From Oxalobacteraceae bacterium (lineage in GTDB: Bacteria; Pseudomonadota; Gammaproteobacteria; Burkholderiales; Burkholderiaceae_D), in the NCBI GenBank assembly GCA_027490255.1, contig JAIXYM010000010.1:1-64000 (forward strand): DNA of 64,000 nucleotides. Reading direction: 5' to 3'. Within the stretch, counting starts at the first letter, position 1. Each line of letters opens with the position of its first letter. Of the stretch, positions 56,289-64,000 are shown piece by piece. The translations under genes were made by a program, and so were the position numbers. The notes below the pieces were generated by a model that saw only the letters and a program-made list of their open reading frames with translations, was not told the origin of the DNA and did not search any database.

Positions 56289-56924
56289 TCAGGGTATTTG
56301 CAGCAGTTTATGCGTTTGCAAGGACAATCGCCATTGCGGATCGGATTTGCAGAGATCAATCGCCAGCCGCGTATTGTCGGCCAGCTTGGGGCCATCCATC
56401 GGCTGCAGAAAAAAGTGGGTAAATGCAAGCGAGGTATAGGACGACAGATTCTGGGCTTGCTGCGGTATCACCACCTTGAGCTCGTCACCACGATCCACGA
56501 CCAGCGGCGCCTCGGCTTTGGGGCTCACGCAAATCCAGTCTACGCCCGCAGGCACCGGCAGGGTACCGTTCGTTTCAATGGCAATCTCGAACCCGAACGC
56601 ATGCAAAGCATCAATCAGTGGCGTATCGAGTTGCAGCAGCGGTTCGCCGCCTGTGAGCACCACGTATTTTTTTCCTGCACGAGCAGCGGGCCATTGCGCA
56701 TTAATCATAGCTGCCAGCTGGCCAGCATCGGGGTACTTGTCACCCAACACACCGTCTGTGCCAACAAAATCGGTATCGCAGAAACGGCACACCGCGGTGG
56801 CGCGATCCTGCTCTCGCCCCGACCACAAATTGCATCCGGAAAAACGGCAGAACACCGCCGGACGTCCGGCTTGTGCGCCCTCGCCCTGCAAAGTGTAGAA
56901 AATTTCTTTGACGCTGTAAGTCAA
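56289..56924 (-). CDS. queE: 7-carboxy-7-deazaguanine synthase QueE
   Basis: Radical-SAM enzyme that turns carboxytetrahydropterin into 7-carboxy-7-deazaguanine. At 211 residues, with the cluster cysteines at C31, C46 and C49: the classical CxxxCxxC is replaced by C-x14-C-x2-C, a known QueE variant in Burkholderia. The N-terminal TLQGEGAQAGRPAVFCRFSG and VLTGGEPLLQ segments are intact. It starts the run queE-queD-tadA. Confidence 0.94.
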   Translation of the reverse strand: MTYSVKEIFYTLQGEGAQAGRPAVFCRFSGCNLWSGREQDRATAVCRFCDTDFVGTDGVLGDKYPDAGQLAAMINAQWPAARAGKKYVVLTGGEPLLQLDTPLIDALHAFGFEIAIETNGTLPVPAGVDWICVSPKAEAPLVVDRGDELKVVIPQQAQNLSSYTSLAFTHFFLQPMDGPKLADNTRLAIDLCKSDPQWRLSLQTHKLLQIP

Positions 56925-56993
56925 ACCGCAGTCCGTAAAAAATCTGGTCAGACCGGATTATCGTACATATTGGGGGTGATGCCCCCGCCAGCC

Positions 56994-58340
56994 TCAGGGA
57001 AAGCGGACCACGAACACGGTTCCCTTGCCCTCGGGGCCGGGGCGCAGCTCAATCACGGCATCGTGATCGCGCGCAATATCGCGAACGATAGCCAGGCCTA
57101 AACCGGTCCCTGGCTGCGACTGGTCGAGCCGATAAAAGCGGTTGAACACGCGCTCTTTTTCCGATTCCGGTATCCCCGGGCCACTGTCCTCCACCATCAA
57201 GATACCGTGCCCATCGACTTGAAGACAACTGACCGTAACCAAGCTGCCATTAGGCGAATAACGAATAGCGTTATCCACCAGGTTATCGATCATGTCGCGC
57301 AACAGAAAACGGTCGCCGGCCACTCGCGTGGGCTGCAAATCGAAACCAATATCGATATTTTTTTTCAGCGCTTCCTCGACAAAGTGCTGCACCGATTCAG
57401 ACACCAATGCATCCAGGGATAACTGTTCAAGACGATGGCGCTCAAAATCTCCCGGCTCCGAGCGCGCCAGCGCCAGCAACTGATTTGCCTGCCGCGCCAT
57501 TCTTTCGGTCGAGGCCAGCATGAGTGAGGTTGATTCAGTGGTCTCTGTATCGCTGCGGTGATGGGCGCGCAACCATTCCAGTTGCGCCTTGAAACCGGCC
57601 AGAGGCGTACGCAACTGATGCGCGGCATTCGCCAGAAAATCCTGCCGGGCCCGTGCATTTCCCTGAACGCGGTTTAGTAACTCATTCATCGCACGGATGA
57701 ATGGCACGATTTCTTCCGGCGCATTCTGCAGCGGCAGCGGCGACAAATCATCGGAAGTGCGGCGCTCAAGGTTGCTCTCCATATCGCGCAGCGGTTGCAA
57801 GCCGCGTTTGAGAACCAGCCAGACAACCAAAGGAATCAAGAGCACCAGCAGCAACTCCAGTGCAAAGAGCGACAGCAGTATTCGAAACCGGATCTCCTGC
57901 CGTTTGACACGGGTCTCGGCAGCACCAATCAGCACCGTCTCGCCGCCGACTTGCGTACGCAAAGAGATAACACGCACATCCTCGCCACGCATACGAGAGC
58001 CATAGGCAATCCAGGGCTTGTTTTTCTCGGGCACCTGCATCACCGGGAAATCTCGGTCACCCGCGATCGTTTTACCCGACATGTCACGAACGACAAAAAA
58101 CACCTCGTCCAGATGATCAACGCGCAGAATCTGTTCTGCCTGTTGCGACAAGCGCAGCTCTACCGAAGAATCTTTTTCTTTCACGTGCGGCACCAAAGCC
58201 CAAGCGGCATCCGCAAGACTCTGATCGAGCGCCGACTGTGCAGGAATCCAAGCAAGCCAGTAAGCAGCAGCGGCAGCGGCCACATTGACGGCCATCAGCG
58301 TAATGACCAGCCATTGCAGCAGTTTAGCTCTGAGACTCAT
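56994..58340 (-). CDS. Sensor histidine kinase
   Basis: A 448-residue membrane kinase of the TctE/QseC-like group. Two membrane segments (about 8-30 and 160-185) enclose a periplasmic sensor region. The phosphorylated histidine is in AAHQLRTPLAGFK near residue 241, followed by the N box DNLVDNAIRYSPNG and the G boxes DSGPGIP and GTGLGLAIV. Its start overlaps the regulator stop by four bases. Signal unknown; tctABC transporter genes are not adjacent. Confidence 0.9.
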   Translation of the reverse strand: MSLRAKLLQWLVITLMAVNVAAAAAAYWLAWIPAQSALDQSLADAAWALVPHVKEKDSSVELRLSQQAEQILRVDHLDEVFFVVRDMSGKTIAGDRDFPVMQVPEKNKPWIAYGSRMRGEDVRVISLRTQVGGETVLIGAAETRVKRQEIRFRILLSLFALELLLVLLIPLVVWLVLKRGLQPLRDMESNLERRTSDDLSPLPLQNAPEEIVPFIRAMNELLNRVQGNARARQDFLANAAHQLRTPLAGFKAQLEWLRAHHRSDTETTESTSLMLASTERMARQANQLLALARSEPGDFERHRLEQLSLDALVSESVQHFVEEALKKNIDIGFDLQPTRVAGDRFLLRDMIDNLVDNAIRYSPNGSLVTVSCLQVDGHGILMVEDSGPGIPESEKERVFNRFYRLDQSQPGTGLGLAIVRDIARDHDAVIELRPGPEGKGTVFVVRFP

Positions 58341-59020
58341 CCGTTCGACTGCTCCAACAGATAGCCGAATCCACGGATGGTCTTGATGGAAATACCGGCA
58401 GAGTCGATTTTCGAGCGTATCCGAGACACATAAACTTCCACAGCGTTCAGCGTTACTTCTTCACCCCAAGGAAGAATGGCATCGATGATTTGCTGTTTGG
58501 AGACGACGCGCGACGAGTTCTGCATAAGGTGCTCAAGAACCGCCCACTCGCGTGCAGATAACTCAATCACCTGACCATCAACCATCGCGCGACGAGTGAA
58601 AGGATCGAGTTGCAAACCGCCCATCTGCAAATGAACCGGCCTGGGATTGCTTCGGCGTACCAGCGCTTTGAGACGCGCCACAAGTTCGGGCGCAGCAAAT
58701 GGCTTGACCAGATAATCATCCGCGCCCAGCTCCAATCCCCGTACGCGATCCTGCACATCATCACGCGCCGTCAGTAGCAACACCGGCAAAGCACTGCCAC
58801 GAGAACGCAGACGACGTACGACCTCAAACCCATCAATACCCGGCAAACCAATATCCAGCACCGAAACAGAAATTTCGCGCGACATCAGCGCATGATCGGC
58901 CTCTTCACCGTTATGGACGACGTCAACTACCATGCTATGGCCGCGAAGAATCCGCGCGATACCATCAGCCAGAACCAAATCATCTTCTACCAACAACACA
59001 TGCATAGTCGTATCCGCCAT
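58337..59020 (-). CDS. Response regulator, OmpR family
   Basis: A 227-residue two-domain regulator. Receiver domain with acidic pocket EDD (12-14), phosphorylated D56 in VLDIGLPG and K in YLVKPFA; C-terminal OmpR-type winged helix (about 128-225, ending in IKTIRGFGYLLEQSNG). It is translated just ahead of the sensor kinase, to which it is coupled. Targets are not evident. Confidence 0.94.
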   Translation of the reverse strand: MADTTMHVLLVEDDLVLADGIARILRGHSMVVDVVHNGEEADHALMSREISVSVLDIGLPGIDGFEVVRRLRSRGSALPVLLLTARDDVQDRVRGLELGADDYLVKPFAAPELVARLKALVRRSNPRPVHLQMGGLQLDPFTRRAMVDGQVIELSAREWAVLEHLMQNSSRVVSKQQIIDAILPWGEEVTLNAVEVYVSRIRSKIDSAGISIKTIRGFGYLLEQSNG

Positions 59021-59085
59021 GAGGCAATAACCCTCTCATTCTGCCAGAAGCATGCTTCAGGTCGTCTGATCAAGCGGTGAGAGAT

Positions 59086-59112
59086 AAAAAAACACCGGGC
59101 CGCAGCCCGGTG
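59086..59112 (-). terminator. Rho-independent terminator after the TrpB2 gene
   Basis: A perfect 8-bp stem CACCGGGC/GCCCGGTG (59093-59100 with 59105-59112) with a four-base loop and seven T on the minus strand. Confidence 0.9.
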
Positions 59113-59134
59113 CTTAATCTGAAAAAAACTTTTT

Positions 59135-60505
59135 TTACGCAGCTTCAGGAACACTCGGCAGACCCGAGAGCGCCATGGCGAGCTCTTTCTCATCATAGTT
59201 CTCGTCTTTGAGGCTGCCGGCAAAATAGGCAGAATAAGCCGCCATATCAAAGTGACCATGACCACACAGATTGAACAGAATCACCTCGCTCTTGCCCTCG
59301 CGCTTGCAACGCAGTGCTTCTTCAATCGCACCTTTAACGGCGTGATTGGCTTCAGGCGCGGGCACGATGCCTTCATGACGCGCGAACAACACACCGGCGG
59401 CAAAGCATTCGGTCTGATGATAGGCAGTCGCTTCGATCAGGCCCAGCTCTTTCAGGTGAGACACCAGTGGTGCCATACCGTGGTAGCGCAAACCACCTGC
59501 ATGGAAGCCAGGCGGAGTAAACGTCGAACCCAGCGTGTGCATCTTGGTCAGCGGCGCCATATGGCCTGTATCACCAAAGTCATAAGCGTACTTGCCGCGG
59601 GTGAGCGAAGGACATGCCGCGGGCTCTACCGCCACAATGCGTGGCTTCGGACCGCCACGCAGTCCGGCGCCGATGAACGGGAAAGCAATACCTGCAAAAT
59701 TCGAACCACCGCCAGTGCAGCCGACGATGACATCCGGATAGGCATCGGCCATCGCCATCTGCTCCATGGACTCGATACCCACGATGGTCTGATGCATCAA
59801 CACATGGTTGAGCACCGAGCCGAGCGCATATTTGGTGTCGTCATTGGTTGCAGCGATTTCCACCGCTTCAGAGATCGCAATGCCCAAACTGCCTGGATGG
59901 TCAGGCCTCTGCTCCAGCACCGAACGACCGTAGTTGGTATCCATGGAAGGCGATGCCACGCAACGAGCACCATAGGTTTCCATCACGGCGCGGCGATATG
60001 GCTTCTGGTCATAAGACACGCGCACCTGGAAGACGGTGACATCAATACCAAACAGCGAGCCAGCGAATGACAGCGAGGTGCCCCATTGTCCCGCACCGGT
60101 TTCGGTTGTCAGACGCTTGACGCCGGCCTGCTGATTGTAGAAAGCCTGCGGTATCGCGGTGTTGGGCTTGTGACTGCCTGCAGGACTGACACCTTCGTAT
60201 TTGTAAAAAATTTTGGCCGGTGTGCCGAGTGCTTTTTCTAGTGCATGTGCACGAAACAGCGGCGCAGGTCGCCAAAGACGATAGACATCACGCACGGGCT
60301 CAGGAATGTCGATTTCACGTTCAGTCGAGACCTCTTGCATGATGAGTTCCATCGGGAACAGCGGCGCCAGATCATCCGGGCCAATAGGCTGCAGTGTGCC
60401 GGGATGCAGCGGCGGCGGCAGCGGCTTGGGCAGGTCAGCCTGAATGTTGTACCAGCGACGGGGAATACGGTCTTCGGGAAGCAGGAATTTGAGTTGTTGC
60501 GACAT
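59135..60505 (-). CDS. TrpB2-type tryptophan synthase beta-like protein
   Basis: PLP enzyme of the TrpB2 branch, 456 residues from the ATG at 60505, which has GGAG at nine bases upstream; a further upstream ATG would add six residues. The PLP lysine is K113 in GSHKPNTA and the phosphate-binding GCTGGGSN lies near 240. The long N-terminus (LPEDRIPRRWYNIQADLP) and SVLNHVLMHQT segment set it apart from TrpB1. No trpA is adjacent. TrpB2 proteins make tryptophan from indole and serine without needing TrpA in some archaea; the role in this bacterium is not known. Confidence 0.88.
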   Translation of the reverse strand: MSQQLKFLLPEDRIPRRWYNIQADLPKPLPPPLHPGTLQPIGPDDLAPLFPMELIMQEVSTEREIDIPEPVRDVYRLWRPAPLFRAHALEKALGTPAKIFYKYEGVSPAGSHKPNTAIPQAFYNQQAGVKRLTTETGAGQWGTSLSFAGSLFGIDVTVFQVRVSYDQKPYRRAVMETYGARCVASPSMDTNYGRSVLEQRPDHPGSLGIAISEAVEIAATNDDTKYALGSVLNHVLMHQTIVGIESMEQMAMADAYPDVIVGCTGGGSNFAGIAFPFIGAGLRGGPKPRIVAVEPAACPSLTRGKYAYDFGDTGHMAPLTKMHTLGSTFTPPGFHAGGLRYHGMAPLVSHLKELGLIEATAYHQTECFAAGVLFARHEGIVPAPEANHAVKGAIEEALRCKREGKSEVILFNLCGHGHFDMAAYSAYFAGSLKDENYDEKELAMALSGLPSVPEAA

Positions 60506-60657
60506 CGCTCGGAGCTCCATCATTATTTTGGTTATCGATATGCTGCCTCGTTTGCCGGCAACATGCGCAGTCGTTAATTTTTTAGTAACGGTACTTGCGC
60601 TTGCTTTGTCCGGACTAACGCTAATTTACTTCGGCATCAGGGGTTTCGTCCATCCAG

Positions 60658-60687
60658 AAAACAAAACCCCCTGCCGAGGCAGGGGGT
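60658..60687 (-). terminator. Rho-independent terminator after the PsiF-like gene
   Basis: A GC-rich stem of about nine base pairs (60666-60674 with 60679-60687) with a four-base loop, followed on the minus strand by T runs interrupted by one G. Confidence 0.85.
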
Positions 60688-60719
60688 GTTCATCTCAAGA
60701 CCATCAGTCTAGGAGCGCA

Positions 60720-61073
60720 TTACTTGGCTTTCAGGCACTCGCTCATGAATTTCTTGCGCTCGTCACCTTTTTTGCCATCGGCTTCCTTGTTGCAGGTTGC
60801 CATTTTGTTCTGCTGCGCGCTGGCTGGCTTCTCTGTCGCTGCTGGTGCGGCTGGCTTGTCTGTCGCTGCTGGTGCGGCTGGCTTCTCCGGCGCTGCTGGT
60901 GCGGCTGGCTTCTTGCTCAGACACTCTTTCATGAAAGCCTTACGCTCGTCACCTTTCTTGCCAGTGGCTTCCTTGTTGCAAGTCACCATCTTGTTCTGCT
61001 GCTCCGTTGCCGCTTCAGCAACAGGTATAAATCCCCACGACAGCAACGCTATGGCCGTAATAATGAATTTCAC
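60720..61073 (-). CDS. Secreted PsiF-repeat protein, two repeats
   Basis: A 117-residue periplasmic or secreted protein. The start is a GTG at 61073, four bases after AGGAGG; longer frames have no ribosome site. Residues 1-21 form a signal peptide ending in VAEA. Two PsiF-type repeats (QQNKMVTCNKEATGKKGDER and QQNKMATCNKEADGKKGDER, each followed by a FM-x-ECL helix) flank a linker of three EKPAAPAAT-like units. PsiF in E. coli is a phosphate-starvation gene of unknown function. Confidence 0.82.
   Translation of the reverse strand: MKFIITAIALLSWGFIPVAEAATEQQNKMVTCNKEATGKKGDERKAFMKECLSKKPAAPAAPEKPAAPAATDKPAAPAATEKPASAQQNKMATCNKEADGKKGDERKKFMSECLKAK
60822..60911. repeat. 27-bp tandem repeat in the PsiF-like gene
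   Basis: Three full copies (60822, 60849, 60876) and a nine-base partial copy of a 27-bp unit encoding a nine-residue Ala/Pro linker. Copies differ at a few bases. Confidence 0.9.
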
Positions 61074-61186
61074 GCTTCCTCCTAAAAGATAGTGCGCTTC
61101 GGTGCGCTTTTGATTTGCAGCAACATTCTGCCTGAAAAAAGAGCACCCGAAAACAAAAACTGCACAGCTGACTTTCAAACAAACAA

Positions 61187-62473
61187 TCAAGCGGGTGCCA
61201 GTCGTTCCATCAGCCATTTCGCAACGCGCAGAACCACTTTATCTTCGCCGTGACGGCCCACCACCTGCAAACCCACTGGCATGCCGGTACGCCCTTTGAA
61301 AAAAGGCAGATGAACACACGGCAGACCTAACAGTGTCCATACACGCGAAAAAACCGGATCCCCCGTCTGCGTCAATGTATCGGGCGCCTCCCCGATCGAA
61401 CTAGGCGCCAACAGTACTTCGAAGGCACCAAATGCATTGGACACCATACCGCGCGCCGACTGAGCCAGTTGGAGATTGGCGTAATGACGCTCAACCGGAA
61501 TCTCCAATCCGGTATTTATTACCTGATTGAGTTGGTCACTCAACAGATGCGGCTGCCTGAGACGCTCATGCGCCAGCGAACGAACGACATCAAACGCCAT
61601 GATTTCCTTCTGCGCTTGCATCAACTGCGAAAACAAAAGTGGCAGTTGCAGTTCGCGTATCGGCATCCCGGCCAAAGCGAGTACCCGTGCTGCATGTTCA
61701 AAAGCCTTGTGCGTATCCTCCTCTGCGTGTGGCCACTCATGGGTATGGCACAAGGCAATGCGCGGTGTATGCGAAACATCCAACTGCAGCAGGCCGCGAT
61801 CACCGGTGGTCGCGGCAGCAAAAAGCGCGACATCATCGACCGAGCGCGCAATAAACCCGATGGTATCGAGCGTATCGGAAAGCGCTTTTACGCCCGTGCG
61901 ATTGACTAGGCCGAAACTGGGTTTGTAGCCAACCACACCGCAGAAAGCAGCAGGCCTGATTACCGAGGCAGCGGTTTGCGATGCGAAGGCCAGCGGGACC
62001 ATGCAATCGGCAACCGCAGCAGCGGATCCGCTGGAGGAACCGCCGGGCGTATGGGTGATGCCATGCGGATTACGGGTCTTGCCGGGCTTGAAGGTCGCAA
62101 ATTCGGTCGTGACGGTTTTACCCAACATAAGCGCCCCCTGCGCTCGACACAGAGCAACGGCCGCTGCATCAGCGATAGGCTTATGTGATGCGTAAATCGG
62201 CGATCCATACGTGGTAGGCATGTCCGCCGTGTCGAACAAATCTTTCACCGCGATAGGTATGCCATGCAGGAGCCCCTGCACCGGCCTGCGATCCAATTGG
62301 CGCGCCTGCTCGAGCGCGCTGTCGGCCGCCAGATACTCCCAAGCCTGCACGTCGCCTTCTCTCGCCTGTATGCGTTCGAGACAGGCGCGAACTAGTTGTT
62401 CAGCAGTGATTTCGCGACGCTCGAGCTGGGGGACCAGCGCGCTGGCGGATTGTTCATGAAGGGCTTGTGGCAT
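61187..62473 (-). CDS. Amidase (amidase signature family)
   Basis: A second amidase, 428 residues, not a close copy of the one at 12.2 kb. The catalytic lysine is K77 in IAVKDLFDTAD, the cis-serine lies in GGSSSGSA (146-148) and the nucleophile is S170 in TAASVIRPA. The usual GG before the nucleophile is AA here. It is upstream of the PsiF-like gene by about 110 bases. Substrate not known; no gatB or gatC nearby. Confidence 0.86.
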   Translation of the reverse strand: MPQALHEQSASALVPQLERREITAEQLVRACLERIQAREGDVQAWEYLAADSALEQARQLDRRPVQGLLHGIPIAVKDLFDTADMPTTYGSPIYASHKPIADAAAVALCRAQGALMLGKTVTTEFATFKPGKTRNPHGITHTPGGSSSGSAAAVADCMVPLAFASQTAASVIRPAAFCGVVGYKPSFGLVNRTGVKALSDTLDTIGFIARSVDDVALFAAATTGDRGLLQLDVSHTPRIALCHTHEWPHAEEDTHKAFEHAARVLALAGMPIRELQLPLLFSQLMQAQKEIMAFDVVRSLAHERLRQPHLLSDQLNQVINTGLEIPVERHYANLQLAQSARGMVSNAFGAFEVLLAPSSIGEAPDTLTQTGDPVFSRVWTLLGLPCVHLPFFKGRTGMPVGLQVVGRHGEDKVVLRVAKWLMERLAPA

Positions 62474-62829
62474 TGTTAATCCTTTTATTCTTCCTTAGCC
62501 AAGCGTCGCGCGGTTTTTCCAGCATCCCTATCACGCGCAGCTGGAGTTTAACCGCCGTCGTTGTCGGCGACAAAACACGGATGAATCTACCGGTGAATTT
62601 TCTACGGATTCAATATCCGAGCAAGCAGAAATTTAGTCGATGCTGGGCTACACAAAAAATGCTCGCGGATAGACAGTCCGTCCTATTGCACTGCATGCAT
62701 CTGCGCCCAATCCCTCATCGTCCCATCGTCTCATCAGCCCAGGGTCTGGAATTGGCAATAGAAATTTGTTATTTATTTGAGAATTCTTGTGTGCGCGTAC
62801 AACCTGCCAAATTTTTTTAAAATGAAGTC
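62474..62829. other. Intergenic stretch with no recognised gene
   Basis: About 356 bases between the divergent amidase and membrane-protein genes. I see no RNA gene or convincing promoter. A plus-strand frame that crosses it has no signal, motif or ribosome site. Confidence 0.5.
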
Positions 62830-63348
62830 ATGCCGCTGTTGCAGAGTCCATTGAGTATGTCTGATATCGCTTTGCATGCCATGATTATTCTGGTGCTGCT
62901 GATAGCAGTGCTCTGGCTGCGCCGCTGGCCTTTGGTATACGCATGTTCGATATTGCCCGGCACGATCGCGCACGAGTTACTGCATTTTTTGGCAGGCTGG
63001 GTGACGGGCGCCAAGCCGATATCATTGTCGATTATCCCGCGCCCCAAAGCAGGCGGCGGCTGGGTACTGGGTTCAGTCGTCTTTACCAATCTACGTTGGT
63101 GGAATAGCCCACTGGTCGGGCTCGCACCTTTGGCGCTATTGCCTTGCAGCGTTTACCTATTCTTCGCATCGATACCCTTGCCGCTATTATCGATTTCGGG
63201 GACCGGCGTCAAATTGATTGCCGTGCAATCGCTCATTGCAGGCTGGCCCAGTCCCACCGACTGGGCACATGCGATCATTGGCTTGGTCGTGACAATGCTG
63301 TTCGCTCTAGCGGGGTTTCTGCTGATGACGAAGATAGGCATACTCTAA
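62830..63348 (+). CDS. Small membrane protein with an HExxH motif
   Basis: A 172-residue inner-membrane protein of four or so hydrophobic segments. The motif HELLH (residues 48-52) lies at the end of a membrane segment, preceded by PGTIA and followed by a segment rich in Gly. This arrangement resembles zinc metalloproteases of the M50 and related membrane families. A second metal ligand (usually an Asp or Glu in a later helix) is not certain; TDW near 140 is a candidate. A start at MSDIALHA, nine codons later, is equally possible. Function not known. Confidence 0.72.
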   Translation: MPLLQSPLSMSDIALHAMIILVLLIAVLWLRRWPLVYACSILPGTIAHELLHFLAGWVTGAKPISLSIIPRPKAGGGWVLGSVVFTNLRWWNSPLVGLAPLALLPCSVYLFFASIPLPLLSISGTGVKLIAVQSLIAGWPSPTDWAHAIIGLVVTMLFALAGFLLMTKIGIL

Positions 63349-63475
63349 AAGCACGCAAACTAGTGGCATCTCACATAAAAAATGCGCAACCTTAAAGGGA
63401 CGGCACCGCCGCAAGCGCACCGAAAAGATAAGTTCCTTACAGCGCCTGGCGTTTCTATTGCTCAGTCAGCGCAGC

Positions 63476-63850
63476 TCATTGAGTACGGCAGATTTTGCCA
63501 ACCACCTCATCGGATAGCTCCAACGTTAACTTCTGCTTTTTGTTAGACGCAGGATGAGTCCAAACGATCTCATCATCATTCAGCAAAAATTTTTGCTGAA
63601 ACAATATCAATCCAAGCTGACACGATATTTTGTAATTTGTCACTGCCGCATTGTGCTGAAGGCCCATCATGTCGCGTTGAGAGCGAAAGACTTGTTTAGT
63701 CTGAAAATCAATTTGCTTTGAAGAAGAACGCTTAATCGAGGATGTATCAAGGAAAGTTTTGGATAACTCATCGCTCGACAGCAAAACCAAACCGTTGCCT
63801 TTAGCTGAAAACGATAGGCACAAAAAAACTACGAAGAGAATTTTTTTCAT
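63476..63850 (-). CDS. Small secreted protein, surface-adhesin-E-like
   Basis: A 124-residue protein with a clear signal peptide (MKKILFVVFLCLSFSAKGNG). The start at 63850 was chosen because the further upstream frame has no signal. The mature part has TFLDTSSIKRSSSKQIDFQTK, a long stretch of polar residues and two cysteines (KISCQLG and KICRTQ) that could form one disulfide. This pattern resembles the surface-adhesin E family of small secreted proteins. Similarity is weak and function unknown. The gene is more AT-rich than its neighbours. Confidence 0.6.
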   Translation of the reverse strand: MKKILFVVFLCLSFSAKGNGLVLLSSDELSKTFLDTSSIKRSSSKQIDFQTKQVFRSQRDMMGLQHNAAVTNYKISCQLGLILFQQKFLLNDDEIVWTHPASNKKQKLTLELSDEVVGKICRTQ

Positions 63851-64000
63851 ATGATTTTCTAAACTAAAATCCAATATCAAAAAGCGCGCCTTAAAACAGC
63901 GCGCTCGCCAATCAAGAAAAATACTCATCTTTACTTGACGAAAAAATTGAACCTCGTAGATCCCGAAGATAAATACTCTACCGTACTCGCCGATATGCCC

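Noticed and set aside
59252-60070. A 272-residue frame opposite TrpB2
   Set aside because: It is antisense to a complete PLP enzyme and shows repeated histidine-rich shadow composition.
60822-60911. The 27-bp repeats as a CRISPR-like array
   Set aside because: There are no spacers and the repeat is in frame with an Ala/Pro linker.
62467-62820. A 117-residue plus-strand frame in the amidase upstream region
   Set aside because: There is no ribosome site or recognised feature, and it starts inside the amidase gene.

Overview
The window reads as an ordinary chromosomal stretch of a betaproteobacterium. Gene content and order (tig-clpP-clpX-lon-hupB-tRNA-ppiD, MsrB-YciB-BolA-PpiC-PurL, tsaB-rimI-udg, nadB facing nadC-nadA, hpnCDE) point to Burkholderiales and most likely an Oxalobacteraceae-type genome. 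The lineage is inferred from gene content and order, since the window has no rRNA. Coding density is high, base composition is moderate, and I see no prophage, insertion sequence, integron or CRISPR array.

Region 1-4.1 kb (minus strand): a branched-chain amino-acid ABC permease pair (livH and a livM that runs off the left edge), preceded by a fatty-acyl-CoA ligase, an HD-domain protein resembling mixed-valent diiron oxygenases, and a 43-codon remnant of a class II aldolase. Region 4.2-7.9 kb (plus): selO, msrB, yciB, bolA and a periplasmic parvulin ending in a strong terminator. Region 8-14.3 kb: purL (minus), a divergent amidase (plus) and an unrecognised 277-residue protein (minus).

Region 14.7-20 kb: a D-amino-acid dehydrogenase, the NAD(P)HX repair enzyme Nnr, an orphan YbbA-type ATPase whose start codon overlaps that of divergent tesA, and mnmH, followed by a palindromic repeat element. 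Region 20.2-29.5 kb is the proteostasis block: ppiD, tRNA-Asp, tRNA-Val, hupB, lon, clpX, clpP, tig and tRNA-Leu, all on the minus strand with terminators after most units. Region 29.6-33.8 kb: an RND efflux pump with its lipoprotein adaptor. Region 34-37 kb: hpnC-hpnD-hpnE, the three-enzyme route from farnesyl diphosphate to squalene.

Region 37-43.8 kb: radA-alr (minus), lplT (plus), then tsaB-rimI-udg-DUF1853 (minus). Region 43.9-48.6 kb: a thioredoxin-like protein, a Tat-exported molybdopterin oxidoreductase large subunit without its iron-sulfur partner, marC, a LysR regulator and a cold-shock protein with a long leader. Region 48.9-56.9 kb: nadB converging on nadC-nadA (a complete aspartate-to-nicotinate-mononucleotide route), then an ABC-F ATPase (ybiT), ldcA, tadA, queD and queE. 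Region 57-64 kb: a two-component system, an orphan TrpB2, a two-repeat PsiF-type secreted protein, a second amidase, a small membrane protein with an HExxH motif, and a small secreted protein.

Most of the window is housekeeping. The items most worth a second look are the aldolase remnant next to the HD oxygenase-like gene, an octamer tandem repeat running into the ldcA start codon, two perfect 24-bp palindromes, a stem-loop repeat at 20.1 kb, several enzymes lacking their usual partners, and the unidentified proteins at 13.5-14.3 kb and 62.8-63.3 kb. I did not find a convincing multi-gene undescribed system.
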